Of a stretch of 64,000 nt of DNA, positions 54,707-63,011 are shown piece by piece; position 1 is the stretch's first letter, and each line of letters starts with the position of its first letter. A model generated the notes under the pieces. It searched no databases. It saw only the letters and a program-made list of their open reading frames with translations, and was not told the DNA's origin. A program made the position numbers and the translations under genes. Origin of the DNA: Anaerostipes amylophilus. GTDB lineage: Bacteria > Bacillota > Clostridia > Lachnospirales > Lachnospiraceae. The stretch is taken from NCBI RefSeq assembly GCF_025567365.1, contig NZ_JAOQJG010000001.1, positions 186,001-250,000 of the forward strand, read 5' to 3'.

Positions 54707-54726
54707 CAAAACCTCTTATTTTGATT

Positions 54727-54942
54727 TTAGCGATCCATACCAAACATTGCGACTACTCCAAAGATGATCAGTAATGGAAATGCAAGTTTCACGAGTCCAA
54801 TAACTAACATTCCAATTAAGATAACTGGGAAAAATACTAACATTAAAATAAATTTTGAAATCCCCCATGCTGCTCGTATTCCAAAGAAAAATAATTTTCC
54901 AAAAATTCCAAATAAAAAGATTAAAAATAGTATTGTTAACAT
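54727..54942 (-). CDS. Small 71-residue membrane protein (paralogue of 61896-62111)
   Basis: Two hydrophobic helices span residues 1-25 and 30-70, with a shared core WGI.K......FFPVILIGM and a second half AFPLLII. About half of its residues are identical to the second copy at 61896-62111, of equal length. No known family is recognised. It has its own promoter and terminator. Function unknown; a membrane-modifying role or an immunity-like role are only guesses. Confidence 0.75.
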   Translation of the reverse strand: MLTILFLIFLFGIFGKLFFFGIRAAWGISKFILMLVFFPVILIGMLVIGLVKLAFPLLIIFGVVAMFGMDR

Positions 54943-55000
54943 TTCTTCTTCCTTCTTTCTTCCAGTTAAGCTTTCGCCTTCGGCTTTCTATTGCCGATTC

Positions 55001-55029
55001 ATTATAGTTCTATTATAATGAATTGTAAA
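55001..55029 (-). promoter_or_regulatory. Promoter of the small membrane protein gene
   Basis: TTTACA (55024-55029) and TATAAT (55001-55006) are 17 bases apart on the minus strand. The -10 box is also part of an inverted repeat TTCATTATA/TATAATGAA (54998-55022). Confidence 0.65.
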
Positions 55030-55186
55030 TGAGAAATGCACTTCCTTTTAATAGAAGTGACATTCTCTCCCACTATAGAGGTGAAAGCTTCCCTAACCTT
55101 GGCAGGTTTTTGTCATAGGACTACAATCACAACACAATAGAAAACTCTCTAACATCCTAAACCTTCCATAAAATCCTTTCTAAAAT

Positions 55187-56590
55187 TTATCCCCAGTAAT
55201 CCGTCTCATATTCAAGCCCAATATCCCGAGCCCTAAATACCGGATTCCCTCCGTTTTTCTTCTGCTTCTCATAATCGGCAAGTGCCTTAAGTGCCGTATT
55301 CGACAAGATCAAGATTACCGGAATATTGATCAGTGCCATTACTCCCATCAACACATCCGAAATATTCCAAAGCATAGAAACTTCCATTCCAGCACCGATA
55401 AATACAACCAATGATGACACAATACGGAATCCTTTCATAAATCCCTTTGATGGTTGTCCTTTATGAATATAATTTAATAAGTTATCACAATAAAAGCAAT
55501 TTCCAAGTAGTGTTGTAAATGCAAATAACACCATCGCTACTGTGATAAAGAGCGGTCCGAAGTTTCCTAAGGATTCATGGAGTGCTGCCTGTACCCATGG
55601 TGCTCCCTGCAGTTCTTGGGCTGGTGCGATTCCTGATGATAAACACATCATAGCTGTTGCTGTACATAATAGCAGTGTATCAATAAATACAGATAACATC
55701 TGTACTAATCCCTGTTTGATCGGATGGCTTACCTGTGCAGATGCGGAGGCGTTTGGTGCTGATCCGATTCCTGCTTCGTTTGAGTATAGCCCTCTCCTGA
55801 TCCCCTGCATCATTGCGGAACCTGCAAATGCTCCAAAGATTGCCTGAAAGTCAAATGCTTCACTGATGATCTTTGAAAATACAACTGGCAGATATGCGTG
55901 GTTGATGATCATAACGATGACTGCGATCAGGATATATGCAACTCCCATGGCTGGAACTAATGTGGATGTTACTTTTACGATTCTTGATCCTCCACCTAAG
56001 AGGCACCATCCTGTAATTAATGCAAGAATTCCTCCGATGATCCATGGAGTCCATTTTGTATCATAGAATGAGAATCCTGAAAATGTAGACTGTAGGTTAT
56101 AGGATGCAAGCATGTTAAACCCAAATGCATAAGTTGCGATCATGGAGATACAAAATACAATGGCTAATGGTCTGCAGTGAAGTGCTGCTTCAATGTAATA
56201 CGCAGGTCCTCCGTAGCATTCTCCGTCTTTTCCTTTTTTCTTATAAATCTGTGCTAACGTACTTTCGATCAGTGCGGATGCACTTCCAATGATTGCGATC
56301 ACCCACATCCAGAATACAGAACCAAATCCTCCAATACAGATAGCGGATGAGACTCCAATAATATTTCCGGTTCCAACTCGAGATGCAGTCGATACCATTA
56401 ATGCCTGAAATGATGATACTCCATTTTCATCTTCTGGCTTTTCTACAACGGCTTTGCAGGCATCTTTAAATAATCTCATCTGTGGCAGTTTTGTACGGAT
56501 CGTAAAATAGATTCCCGCTCCGATCAACAGTATTACTAGCAATTTACTGTACATAAAAGTACTGATGCTGTCAATGATGATTCCTAACAT
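55187..56590 (-). CDS. Sodium:alanine symporter family protein
   Basis: The 467-residue AGCS-family carrier would import alanine or glycine with Na+. It shows family blocks GTGNIIGVSSAICIGGFGSV and RRGLYSNEAGIGSAPNASAS, and about ten membrane helices. The ATG at 56590 has GGAGAG 6 bases upstream; the 15-codon extension is unsupported. It is a single gene. Confidence 0.93.
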   Translation of the reverse strand: MLGIIIDSISTFMYSKLLVILLIGAGIYFTIRTKLPQMRLFKDACKAVVEKPEDENGVSSFQALMVSTASRVGTGNIIGVSSAICIGGFGSVFWMWVIAIIGSASALIESTLAQIYKKKGKDGECYGGPAYYIEAALHCRPLAIVFCISMIATYAFGFNMLASYNLQSTFSGFSFYDTKWTPWIIGGILALITGWCLLGGGSRIVKVTSTLVPAMGVAYILIAVIVMIINHAYLPVVFSKIISEAFDFQAIFGAFAGSAMMQGIRRGLYSNEAGIGSAPNASASAQVSHPIKQGLVQMLSVFIDTLLLCTATAMMCLSSGIAPAQELQGAPWVQAALHESLGNFGPLFITVAMVLFAFTTLLGNCFYCDNLLNYIHKGQPSKGFMKGFRIVSSLVVFIGAGMEVSMLWNISDVLMGVMALINIPVILILSNTALKALADYEKQKKNGGNPVFRARDIGLEYETDYWG

Positions 56591-56682
56591 AAATTCTCTC
56601 CTTGTACGATATTCTCGTATAATAATCTGGATCAATAGTTACAATTTTTATTGCAGCTACTTTAATTCAACAGAAAAATAGA

Positions 56683-56703
56683 CAGTCCCTGCCTGAGGGA
56701 CTG
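56683..56703 (-). terminator. Candidate terminator in the gap after the MATE gene
   Basis: CAGTCCCT/AGGGACTG with loop GCCTG (56683-56690, 56696-56703), followed on the minus strand by CTATTTTTC. It lies about 190 bases after the MATE stop. Confidence 0.65.
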
Positions 56704-56895
56704 CCCATTCATTTTAAAAGTATGCGATTTTACTGTCTGCGTCGTTTTTGTATCTTATGATATAATCGCGATTTTCAGAATTCTGATAAATGATGAATAT
56801 CCCGTTTTCCTGCCGTCTGTCGGCAGAAAGGTCCGTTGAACCTTCTTCGTATGGCTTCAGAAGCTTTCGCTGCTGGTTTAAAAACCTATCTGTTA

Positions 56896-58257
56896 TTATA
56901 ATAACTCATTCGTATTGATTACGCAATTACAATTATCACTTGGCCATGATTTTCTAAGTGCCCCATAGGAGATCAGAAAGTTGGCAAACCAGCCAGCTGG
57001 TACAGCGAGCCAGACAAATGCAATACCAAAACGCGGTGCAAAAATCAAAGCAACTGACAAGCGGATCGCAAGATTTACCATATTAGCAACAAGAAATGGC
57101 CGCATGATTCCAAGACCGCGAAGGACTCCATCTGTTGCCATCTTGATTCCCATGAAGGTGAAGAAATAACCGAGCCATCTCATATAATTTCCAGACACCT
57201 GATATGCTAAAGCAGTTCCATCTTTCCCTAGGAACAGTGAAGAAATCTGGGTATGCACGGATTCGATGATCATGAACGCAAGGATTGCGAAACATATATC
57301 TAACACCAATGCAGCATGGTATCCCTTTTTGATACGTTCAATCTTCTTTGCACCAAGATTCTGAGAAACATACGGCGAAACTGCATTACCAATGGATACA
57401 AATATCAATGAAAAAACATTTTCTACTCTCATCGTTGCTGAATATCCTGCAAGTGCCTGTGTACCGAATGGATTCACGACTGCCTGTACGATCATCATGC
57501 CAATTGACACTGTGGACTGCTGAAGAACTGACGGTACAGCAATTTGAAGCATAGAATGTAACTCCTGTCTGTCAAACCAGTCAAAGCGACTTTCATATCG
57601 ACGCATCCGGCACAAGAAGATCAAAAGTGACAACACTGCGGAAATCCCCTGTGCAATGAGAGTTGCGAGGGCTGCACCGAACACACCGAGTCCAAGTCCA
57701 GCTACCATCCAAAGATCCATCAATATATTTAACATCGATGAGAATATTAAAAGAGCCAACGGTATTTTCGATTCACCGATCGAAGTAAACATTGTTGAAA
57801 GAATATTATACATAAACAAAAATGGAAATCCCACAAAATAAACTCTTAGATACAATACCGCTTCATTCAGTATATCGGCAGGTGTTTGTAATACACTCAT
57901 CATCAAATGAGAAAAACAAAAACCAAAGACACCCAAAAATATACTTAAGATTAGAAAACTGATCAATGATGTTGACACGATCGTTTTCATTTTGCCATAA
58001 TCTCTAGCTCCAAAATAACGGCTGACAAGCACACCCGCACCTACACCAGCACCCAATGCTACACAAATGAAGACATTCGTAAGGGCAGCACAGGCACCAA
58101 CAGCTGCAAGTGCAGAAGAGCCTACAAACTGACCGACTATGATCGAATCAGCCATATTATACACTTGTTGAAAGAAGCTGCCGAGGATCATGGGCATTGC
58201 AAAAACAGTCAGCGCTTTAAGGGGCGCATCTGTGATCAAATATTCATCTTTTGACAT
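56896..58257 (-). CDS. MATE-family efflux transporter
   Basis: The 453-residue exporter has about twelve membrane helices and the MATE blocks PMILGSFFQQVYNMADSIIV and ALAALGACAALTNVF-like repeats in each half (second copy PSVLQQSTVSIGMMIVQAVV). It would export drugs or toxic organic cations by Na+ or H+ exchange. The ATG at 58257 is 9 bases after GGAGG. It follows the Crp/Fnr gene by 29 bases and is probably cotranscribed with it. Confidence 0.93.
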   Translation of the reverse strand: MSKDEYLITDAPLKALTVFAMPMILGSFFQQVYNMADSIIVGQFVGSSALAAVGACAALTNVFICVALGAGVGAGVLVSRYFGARDYGKMKTIVSTSLISFLILSIFLGVFGFCFSHLMMSVLQTPADILNEAVLYLRVYFVGFPFLFMYNILSTMFTSIGESKIPLALLIFSSMLNILMDLWMVAGLGLGVFGAALATLIAQGISAVLSLLIFLCRMRRYESRFDWFDRQELHSMLQIAVPSVLQQSTVSIGMMIVQAVVNPFGTQALAGYSATMRVENVFSLIFVSIGNAVSPYVSQNLGAKKIERIKKGYHAALVLDICFAILAFMIIESVHTQISSLFLGKDGTALAYQVSGNYMRWLGYFFTFMGIKMATDGVLRGLGIMRPFLVANMVNLAIRLSVALIFAPRFGIAFVWLAVPAGWFANFLISYGALRKSWPSDNCNCVINTNELL

Positions 58258-58286
58258 TATCATATTCCTCCATAAGTTTCTATTGG

Positions 58287-58961
58287 TTATCTGAAAGCAC
58301 TAACGATCAACTCAAAATGCTTTCGATTCGTTTTTATAAAACCATCTTTTTGTAATTTTGATATCTCTGTAGACATTGCTGCACGATCTATACAAAGATA
58401 ATCTGCCAGTTGCTGTCGGTCAAAAGGAATGTCAAAAGACAACGATGACTGTCTGATAGATTCTGCTGACAAATAAGACAACAGTTTATCTCTGGTCGTT
58501 CGCTTGCCGACATGTGTGATCTTGTCGTTCAGGATCAATATCTTATTTGCCAAGACACTGACCAGGTTACGGATCAACTTCTGATGATGTTCGCATGCAG
58601 TTGGACAGGAAACCAAAAGTCTCTGAACATTTAAAAAAATGATTTCACAATCCTCATCTGCTGCCACGCTGACATTCAAAACAGCTCCCGGACTTGCTGC
58701 ATATGGCTCGCCAAAAAAATCACCGGCATGGCATTTTGACAGAATATTCCGGTGTCCCCACAGATCTTCCTGCATAACAAGAACGCAACCCGACACCACA
58801 AGTCCCATAACTTCGGTAGAGTCTCCAGCTCTGAAAATATAAGAAGCCCGTTTTCTGTAAATTGTCGTTGCATTTACGCAATGTAATATCGATAGTATCT
58901 CATTATCCGTAAGGCCTTTAAAAAAAGGACTGTTTTTTAAAATAGGCAAATATTTTTTCAA
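58287..58961 (-). CDS. Crp/Fnr-family regulator
   Basis: The 224-residue protein has a cyclic-nucleotide-binding-like beta barrel (20-120, ASYIFRAGDSTEVMGLVVSG, FFGEPYAAS) and a helix-turn-helix (DRQQLADYLCIDRAAMSTEI). The start codon is TTG, with GGAGG 7 bases upstream. It is divergent from hcp, so it is the likely nitrosative-stress regulator of hcp, as for HcpR-like proteins of clostridia. No N-terminal Fe-S cysteine cluster of FNR type is seen. Confidence 0.9.
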   Translation of the reverse strand: MKKYLPILKNSPFFKGLTDNEILSILHCVNATTIYRKRASYIFRAGDSTEVMGLVVSGCVLVMQEDLWGHRNILSKCHAGDFFGEPYAASPGAVLNVSVAADEDCEIIFLNVQRLLVSCPTACEHHQKLIRNLVSVLANKILILNDKITHVGKRTTRDKLLSYLSAESIRQSSLSFDIPFDRQQLADYLCIDRAAMSTEISKLQKDGFIKTNRKHFELIVSAFR

Positions 58962-59003
58962 AATGATCCCTCCTGTTGGAAATCAAACATACATGTTGCA
59001 ATT

Positions 59004-59032
59004 ATTATACTATATTTTTTACAGAAACCCAA
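59004..59032 (-). promoter_or_regulatory. Promoter of the Crp/Fnr-family gene
   Basis: TTGGGT (59027-59032, weak) and TATAAT (59004-59009) are 17 bases apart on the minus strand. The -10-like TATACT for hcp lies about 30 bases away on the other strand. No clear operator palindrome could be assigned. Confidence 0.5.
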
Positions 59033-59098
59033 GTTGTATACTATTGACAGAGGATGGAAATGATAAAAAAGATCTTAGAATAAAAGGAGAATATAGTA

Positions 59099-60706
59099 AT
59101 GGATAAGAATATGTTTTGTTTTCAGTGTGAACAGACGATCGGATGCAGTGGATGTACAGGAAATTCTGGTGTCTGTGGAAAAACGGCAGATACAGCAAAA
59201 TTACAGGATGAACTGACAGGTGCGTTGATCGGTCTGGCAAGAGCTGTTGACAGCACAACAAATGTTTCCAAAAAAACTAGTCAAGTCATAATTGAAGGAC
59301 TGTTTACTACAGTTACAAATGTCAATTTTGATAATGCTTCAATTGAAAATATGATACAAAAAGTCAGAGCAGAGAAAGAAAGACTGGCTCCTGATTGTAG
59401 CAAATGTCAGTCTCCGTGTGGTAAAACAGATGAATATGATATGCAGCAACTATGGAATGCAGATGAAGATACCCGATCTCTGAAGTCTCTCATTCTCTTT
59501 GGCATTCGCGGAATGGCTGCATACGCCTATCATGCAGCTGTTCTGGGTCATGAAGATGATGAAGTGAATCTGTTCTTCTGCGAAGCATTATTTAAGATCG
59601 GTTATGAAGAGAACACAGAAACACTGCTTTCTACAGTTCTCAAAGTAGGAGAGATCAATTTGAAGTGTATGGCACTTCTTGACAAGGCAAATACTGAAAC
59701 CTATGGAACACCAGAACCGACAGAAGTTACACTTACCGTAGAAAAAGGGCCATTTATTGTAGTAACTGGTCATGATCTGAAGGATCTGCAGCTTTTACTT
59801 GAACAGACAAGCGGAAAAGGAATCAACATCTATACTCATGGTGAAATGCTCCCAGCCCATGCCTATCCATTCTTAAAGAAATTTCCTCATCTAAAAGGAA
59901 ATTTCGGAACCGCATGGCAGAATCAACAGAAAGAGTTTGATCATCTTCCCGCTCCGATCCTTTACACTACCAACTGCCTGATGCCTCCAAAAAACAGCTA
60001 TGCTGACAGAGTGTTTACAACAGAAGTTGTTGCTTTCCCAGGCACTGTTCATATCGATGAGAAGAAAGATTTTACACCGGTTATTGAAAAAGCACTGGAA
60101 CTGGGTGGTTACAAAGAAGATCAAATCCTTACAGGTATCAACGGTGGTACGAAAGTAACAACTGGTTTTGGTCATGCAGCCATCCTGTCCCATGCAGATA
60201 CTGTAATAAAAGCTGTAAAATCAGGCGATATCAGCCATTTCTTCCTGGTTGCCGGCTGTGATGGTGCTAAGCCAGGTCGAAATTATTATACAGAATTTGT
60301 AAAACAGGCACCTTCTGACAGTGTGATCCTCACTCTTGCATGTGGGAAATTCCGTTTCAATGATCTCGATCTGGGAGAAATCAGTGGCCTGCCACGACTG
60401 ATGGATATTGGCCAGTGCAACGATGCTTATGGTGCGATCCAGGTTGCTGTCGCACTTGCGGATGCATTTGAATGCTCTGTTAATGAGCTTCCGCTTTCCT
60501 TCGTTCTTTCCTGGTATGAACAGAAAGCCGTCTGCATCCTGTTAACACTTTTGCATCTGGGTATCAAAAACATCCGTCTTGGTCCTTCTCTTCCAGCGTT
60601 CTTATCACCTAACATTCTGAACTTTCTGGTAGAAAATTATGGCATTGGACCTATTACTACCCCGGAAGAGGATATTAAGACACTTCAATCAGGTTGTGTG
60701 CAGTGA
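59099..60706 (+). CDS. hcp: Hydroxylamine reductase / hybrid cluster protein
   Basis: The 535-residue protein reduces hydroxylamine or nitric oxide and protects against nitrosative stress. The N-terminal cysteines (MFCFQCEQTIGCSGCTGNSG, then VCGK) bind a cubane cluster, and later Cys/Glu/His residues bind the hybrid Ni-free Fe-S-O cluster (VVAFPGTVHID, AGCDGAKPGRNYY, TLACGKFRFN). AAAAGGAG precedes the ATG. It is divergent from the Crp/Fnr-type gene. Confidence 0.97.
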   Translation: MDKNMFCFQCEQTIGCSGCTGNSGVCGKTADTAKLQDELTGALIGLARAVDSTTNVSKKTSQVIIEGLFTTVTNVNFDNASIENMIQKVRAEKERLAPDCSKCQSPCGKTDEYDMQQLWNADEDTRSLKSLILFGIRGMAAYAYHAAVLGHEDDEVNLFFCEALFKIGYEENTETLLSTVLKVGEINLKCMALLDKANTETYGTPEPTEVTLTVEKGPFIVVTGHDLKDLQLLLEQTSGKGINIYTHGEMLPAHAYPFLKKFPHLKGNFGTAWQNQQKEFDHLPAPILYTTNCLMPPKNSYADRVFTTEVVAFPGTVHIDEKKDFTPVIEKALELGGYKEDQILTGINGGTKVTTGFGHAAILSHADTVIKAVKSGDISHFFLVAGCDGAKPGRNYYTEFVKQAPSDSVILTLACGKFRFNDLDLGEISGLPRLMDIGQCNDAYGAIQVAVALADAFECSVNELPLSFVLSWYEQKAVCILLTLLHLGIKNIRLGPSLPAFLSPNILNFLVENYGIGPITTPEEDIKTLQSGCVQ

Positions 60707-60888
60707 CATCCACGCTCACTACAGCATCTATTTCGTGGCTTGTCTCCTTTCCACAATCCTTCCTGTTATCTCTTGTTGTTTCTTGATGCTTCCAGTATAA
60801 TAAGATCCATAGAGAAAACACACGCACAGCATGTGGACTTAACACCTGATAATCCTCATGTTTTGCGATATACAGGGAGGAAATTCTC

Positions 60889-61404
60889 ATGGGTAAACAA
60901 TCTACCAGAGAAAACAAAACAATTTACCAGCTTTGCCGGGAAGCCGCAGGGCTTACAAGGGCAGAAGCAAGTGATAAAATGAAGGCTGTCTCGGATTCTA
61001 AAATCGAAAAATTCGAATACGAAACACAGGAGCCTACACCTTATGATATCATTCAAATGGCTGATGCTTATAAGAGACCGGATCTCTGCAATTATTATTG
61101 CTCACACAAATGTGAAATAGGCCACCGCTATGTTCCAGAAGTAGAAGTAACTGACTTGTCAAATATCATCCTAGAAACCATTGCCGGTCTAAATGAAATC
61201 AACCCTCTTACCGGTCGGCTGATCCAAATCGCTCGTGACGGCAAGATCAGTGATGATGAGATGAGGGATTTTGCTTTTATCAGTAAAAAACTGGATGCAA
61301 TTTCTTTAGCCATAGACTCTCTGAATCTTTGGGTAGATAAGACGGCCAGTGAACAGGGTCTCAATCTTGAACTTCTAAATGCTGAAAAAGAAAAATTAAA
61401 ATAA
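60889..61404 (+). CDS. XRE-family regulator
   Basis: The 171-residue protein has a helix-turn-helix at 11-65 (TIYQLCREAAGLTRAEASDK, SKIEKFEYETQEPTPYDIIQ). The next part, NYYCSHKCEIGHRYVPEVEV, has a short Cys pair, and the C-terminus is helical. It follows hcp by 182 bases with its own GGGAGG site and ends at a hairpin. Regulated genes unknown. Confidence 0.85.
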   Translation: MGKQSTRENKTIYQLCREAAGLTRAEASDKMKAVSDSKIEKFEYETQEPTPYDIIQMADAYKRPDLCNYYCSHKCEIGHRYVPEVEVTDLSNIILETIAGLNEINPLTGRLIQIARDGKISDDEMRDFAFISKKLDAISLAIDSLNLWVDKTASEQGLNLELLNAEKEKLK

Positions 61405-61418
61405 TCCATAAATCGCAC

Positions 61419-61454
61419 GAACGGCAACGAATCACTTCTGATTCATTGCCGTTC
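61419..61454. terminator. Terminator between the XRE gene and the next minus-strand gene
   Basis: GAACGGCAAcGAATCA pairs with TGATTCaTTGCCGTTC (one mismatch, 4-base loop). The T tails are short on both sides. Confidence 0.7.
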
Positions 61455-61457
61455 TCT

Positions 61458-61874
61458 TTACATACGCTGTAATTGATTGACGATACTTTCCGTTCTTCGA
61501 ATAGCTTCTTCTACCTGTCTTTTTGCAGTATTGATTCGATCCTGGACCATCCAGTCCACCACAAATCCATCGAAAAAATAATCTGCAAATGAAAGAAAAT
61601 CTCCGGTATCGATGTGTAGATCACATGCCATATTTACATCATTTAATTCCCTGCTGAAATTACGGAGGTCATACTTTGCCTGATCCATATTCTGCTTTGC
61701 ATGATCCATTTTAGAATGTTTCAGCATCGTACTGAAAAACCCTCCACCAAACATATCTACCAGACCCCAGTTTTTTGCACTGTTCAGATTCTCTTTTGCT
61801 GCACTAAGACTATTTAAGGCTCTGCGTCCGGCTTCAATTGCTTCTCTTTTTTCTTTTTCAATATCATATCCCAT
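61458..61874 (-). CDS. Hypothetical helical protein, partner of the small membrane protein
   Basis: The protein of 138 residues (MGYDIEKEKREAIEAGRRAL) is helical with a GLVDMFGGGFFSTMLKHSKM segment and IDTGDFLSFADYFFDGFVVD. No membrane helix is predicted. I do not recognise a named family with certainty; similar proteins exist in Lachnospiraceae. The start at 61874 has GAGGTG 6 bases upstream. It is 21 bases after a 71-residue membrane protein, so the two likely act together, possibly at the membrane. Confidence 0.75.
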   Translation of the reverse strand: MGYDIEKEKREAIEAGRRALNSLSAAKENLNSAKNWGLVDMFGGGFFSTMLKHSKMDHAKQNMDQAKYDLRNFSRELNDVNMACDLHIDTGDFLSFADYFFDGFVVDWMVQDRINTAKRQVEEAIRRTESIVNQLQRM

Positions 61875-61895
61875 CAAAAACACCTCTCTGACTTT

Positions 61896-62111
61896 TTATG
61901 AATGTGACGTTACAAGTCCGATAATCCCACCAATGATCAATAGCGGAAAAGCTATATACATTAATCCGCCTACTACCATTCCGATCAATATCACTGGAAA
62001 GAAAATAATCATACAAAGTAATTTCATGATTCCCCAGGATGCTTTTAAGCCAAATATAAAAAATTTTCCAACAAACCAAATCATACAAATAGTAAATAAT
62101 ACTGTTAACAT
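61896..62111 (-). CDS. Small 71-residue membrane protein (paralogue of 54727-54942)
   Basis: Two long hydrophobic helices with the core WGIMKLLCMIIFFPVILIGM and AFPLLIIGG. It is about half identical to the gene at 54727-54942 and has the same length. The first gene of a pair with the 138-residue helical protein. AAGGAGAAAAAG precedes the ATG. Function unknown. Confidence 0.75.
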   Translation of the reverse strand: MLTVLFTICMIWFVGKFFIFGLKASWGIMKLLCMIIFFPVILIGMVVGGLMYIAFPLLIIGGIIGLVTSHS

Positions 62112-62232
62112 CTTTTTCTCCTTCTAACACTCATCCAGTTGTGAGTGATTCATCTTTTCTGTTGATATTGTCAGTATAGCAAAATAATTTTTTACAATAC
62201 ACCTCCGTAGTAAAGAATTAAATCTTTATAAT

Positions 62233-62292
62233 TCCCATTTTGGGTGGAATAACACAAAATAAGGCCCAAAAGGACACTTTCCCTTTTGAGCC
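62233..62292. terminator. Candidate terminator hairpin in the MobA-remnant gap
   Basis: GGCcCAAAAGG and CCTTTTGaGCC (about 62261-62292) pair across a short loop, with T-containing tails on both sides. The rest of 62112-62323 is AT-rich, with a possible extended -10 TATACT box at 62173-62178 for the small membrane protein gene. Confidence 0.55.
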
Positions 62293-62323
62293 TATACACT
62301 TTATCAACTAACGTATATCACTT

Positions 62324-62467
62324 TCATTTTTCCTCATAGACTGCCTGATCTACAATCATGCCATGTGCCACAAACTGCTCCTGGCAGCACTCCTTCGCCA
62401 ATCTTATATTTTCCTCAAGTGTCAGTTCATTCTGCAGGGCAATGTTAAATGAATAAGCAAGCTGCGC
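62324..62467 (-). pseudogene. MobA/MobL relaxase fragment
   Basis: One open frame reads AQLAYSFNIALQNELTLEEN, IRLAKECCQEQFVAHGMIVD and QAVYEEK, which matches an internal segment of MobA/MobL relaxases just before their HxH metal site. A stop lies directly upstream and the rest of the protein is missing. It shows that a mobilisable element was once here. Confidence 0.7.
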
Positions 62468-62479
62468 TCAAAGCAACAA

Positions 62480-62770
62480 TTATCTTAACATTCCCCAAAT
62501 GCACTCCAGTAATGTTAGTGCAAGGATAATGTTAATAACACGGAAATGCCGCAGATAAAACTTCTGAATCAGTACGCCCAAGCCAATCCAAGTACAGGTT
62601 GCGATCGTTCCAATTGTTGCAATAACCAGCTCAAAAAACAGCGGCTTTCCTTTTTTATATCCATAGTTTGTTACGGTATTTAATGCCAGAATATTTCCCG
62701 GTCCCGGAGTAAAGGCATTTATAACGCAATAAATCAAAAAATTGCTCAGTACCACCTTAGGCATAATCAT
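62480..62770 (-). pseudogene. LysE-family exporter with a large internal deletion
   Basis: The first 40 residues (MIMPKVVLSNFLIYCVINAF, TPGPGNILALNTV) match the LysE/RhtB N-terminus, and the last 45 (WIGLGVLIQKFYLRHFRVIN, IILALTLLECIWGML) its final helices. The middle, about 100 residues, is missing in frame, so the product would be about 96 rather than 200 residues. An AGGTGG site remains. It is unlikely to be a working exporter. Confidence 0.75.
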
Positions 62771-62853
62771 CAACCACCTTTCTGCTGTTATTATATCAGC
62801 AAACAGCGGTACATACATAACACCTATTTTATATGATTATCCATAGCCTATGA

Positions 62854-62978
62854 CTATGGATTGGCTGGAGCATATTTCCGTAATTCTTCCAGATAGCTTT
62901 TTCCAAGCTCACTTAATTCCTGATTTTCATTCAGCACATATCCAATATGCATTGTTTCATTTTCTGCAAGCCCAGTGC
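62854..62978 (-). pseudogene. LysR-family regulator C-terminal fragment
   Basis: The frame reads KVCTGLAENETMHIGYVLNE, NQELSELGKSYLEELRKYAP and ANP then stop, resembling the end of a LysR effector domain. The upstream part is absent. Together with the LysE remnant it suggests a decayed lysR-lysE pair. Confidence 0.6.
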
Positions 62979-63011
62979 AAACTTTTCATCAGAATTAACT
63001 TCTTTGTTTTC

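Noticed and set aside
55023..55186. Possible insertion-sequence end near the AGCS gene (CTCTCCCACTATAGAGGTG)
   Set aside because: It resembles IS605-type end sequences only vaguely, with no target-site duplication or transposase fragment nearby.
56719..56890. About 56 codons without a stop after the MATE gene (NQQRKLLKPYEEGSTDLSAD...)
   Set aside because: The composition looks protein-like, but there is no ATG, GTG or TTG with a ribosome site in that frame, and the frame is bounded by a stop overlapping the MATE end. Kept as a possible remnant only.
58981..59098. Operator palindrome for the Crp/Fnr protein between it and hcp
   Set aside because: I looked for an FNR- or HcpR-like inverted repeat and found only imperfect partial matches, not enough to report.
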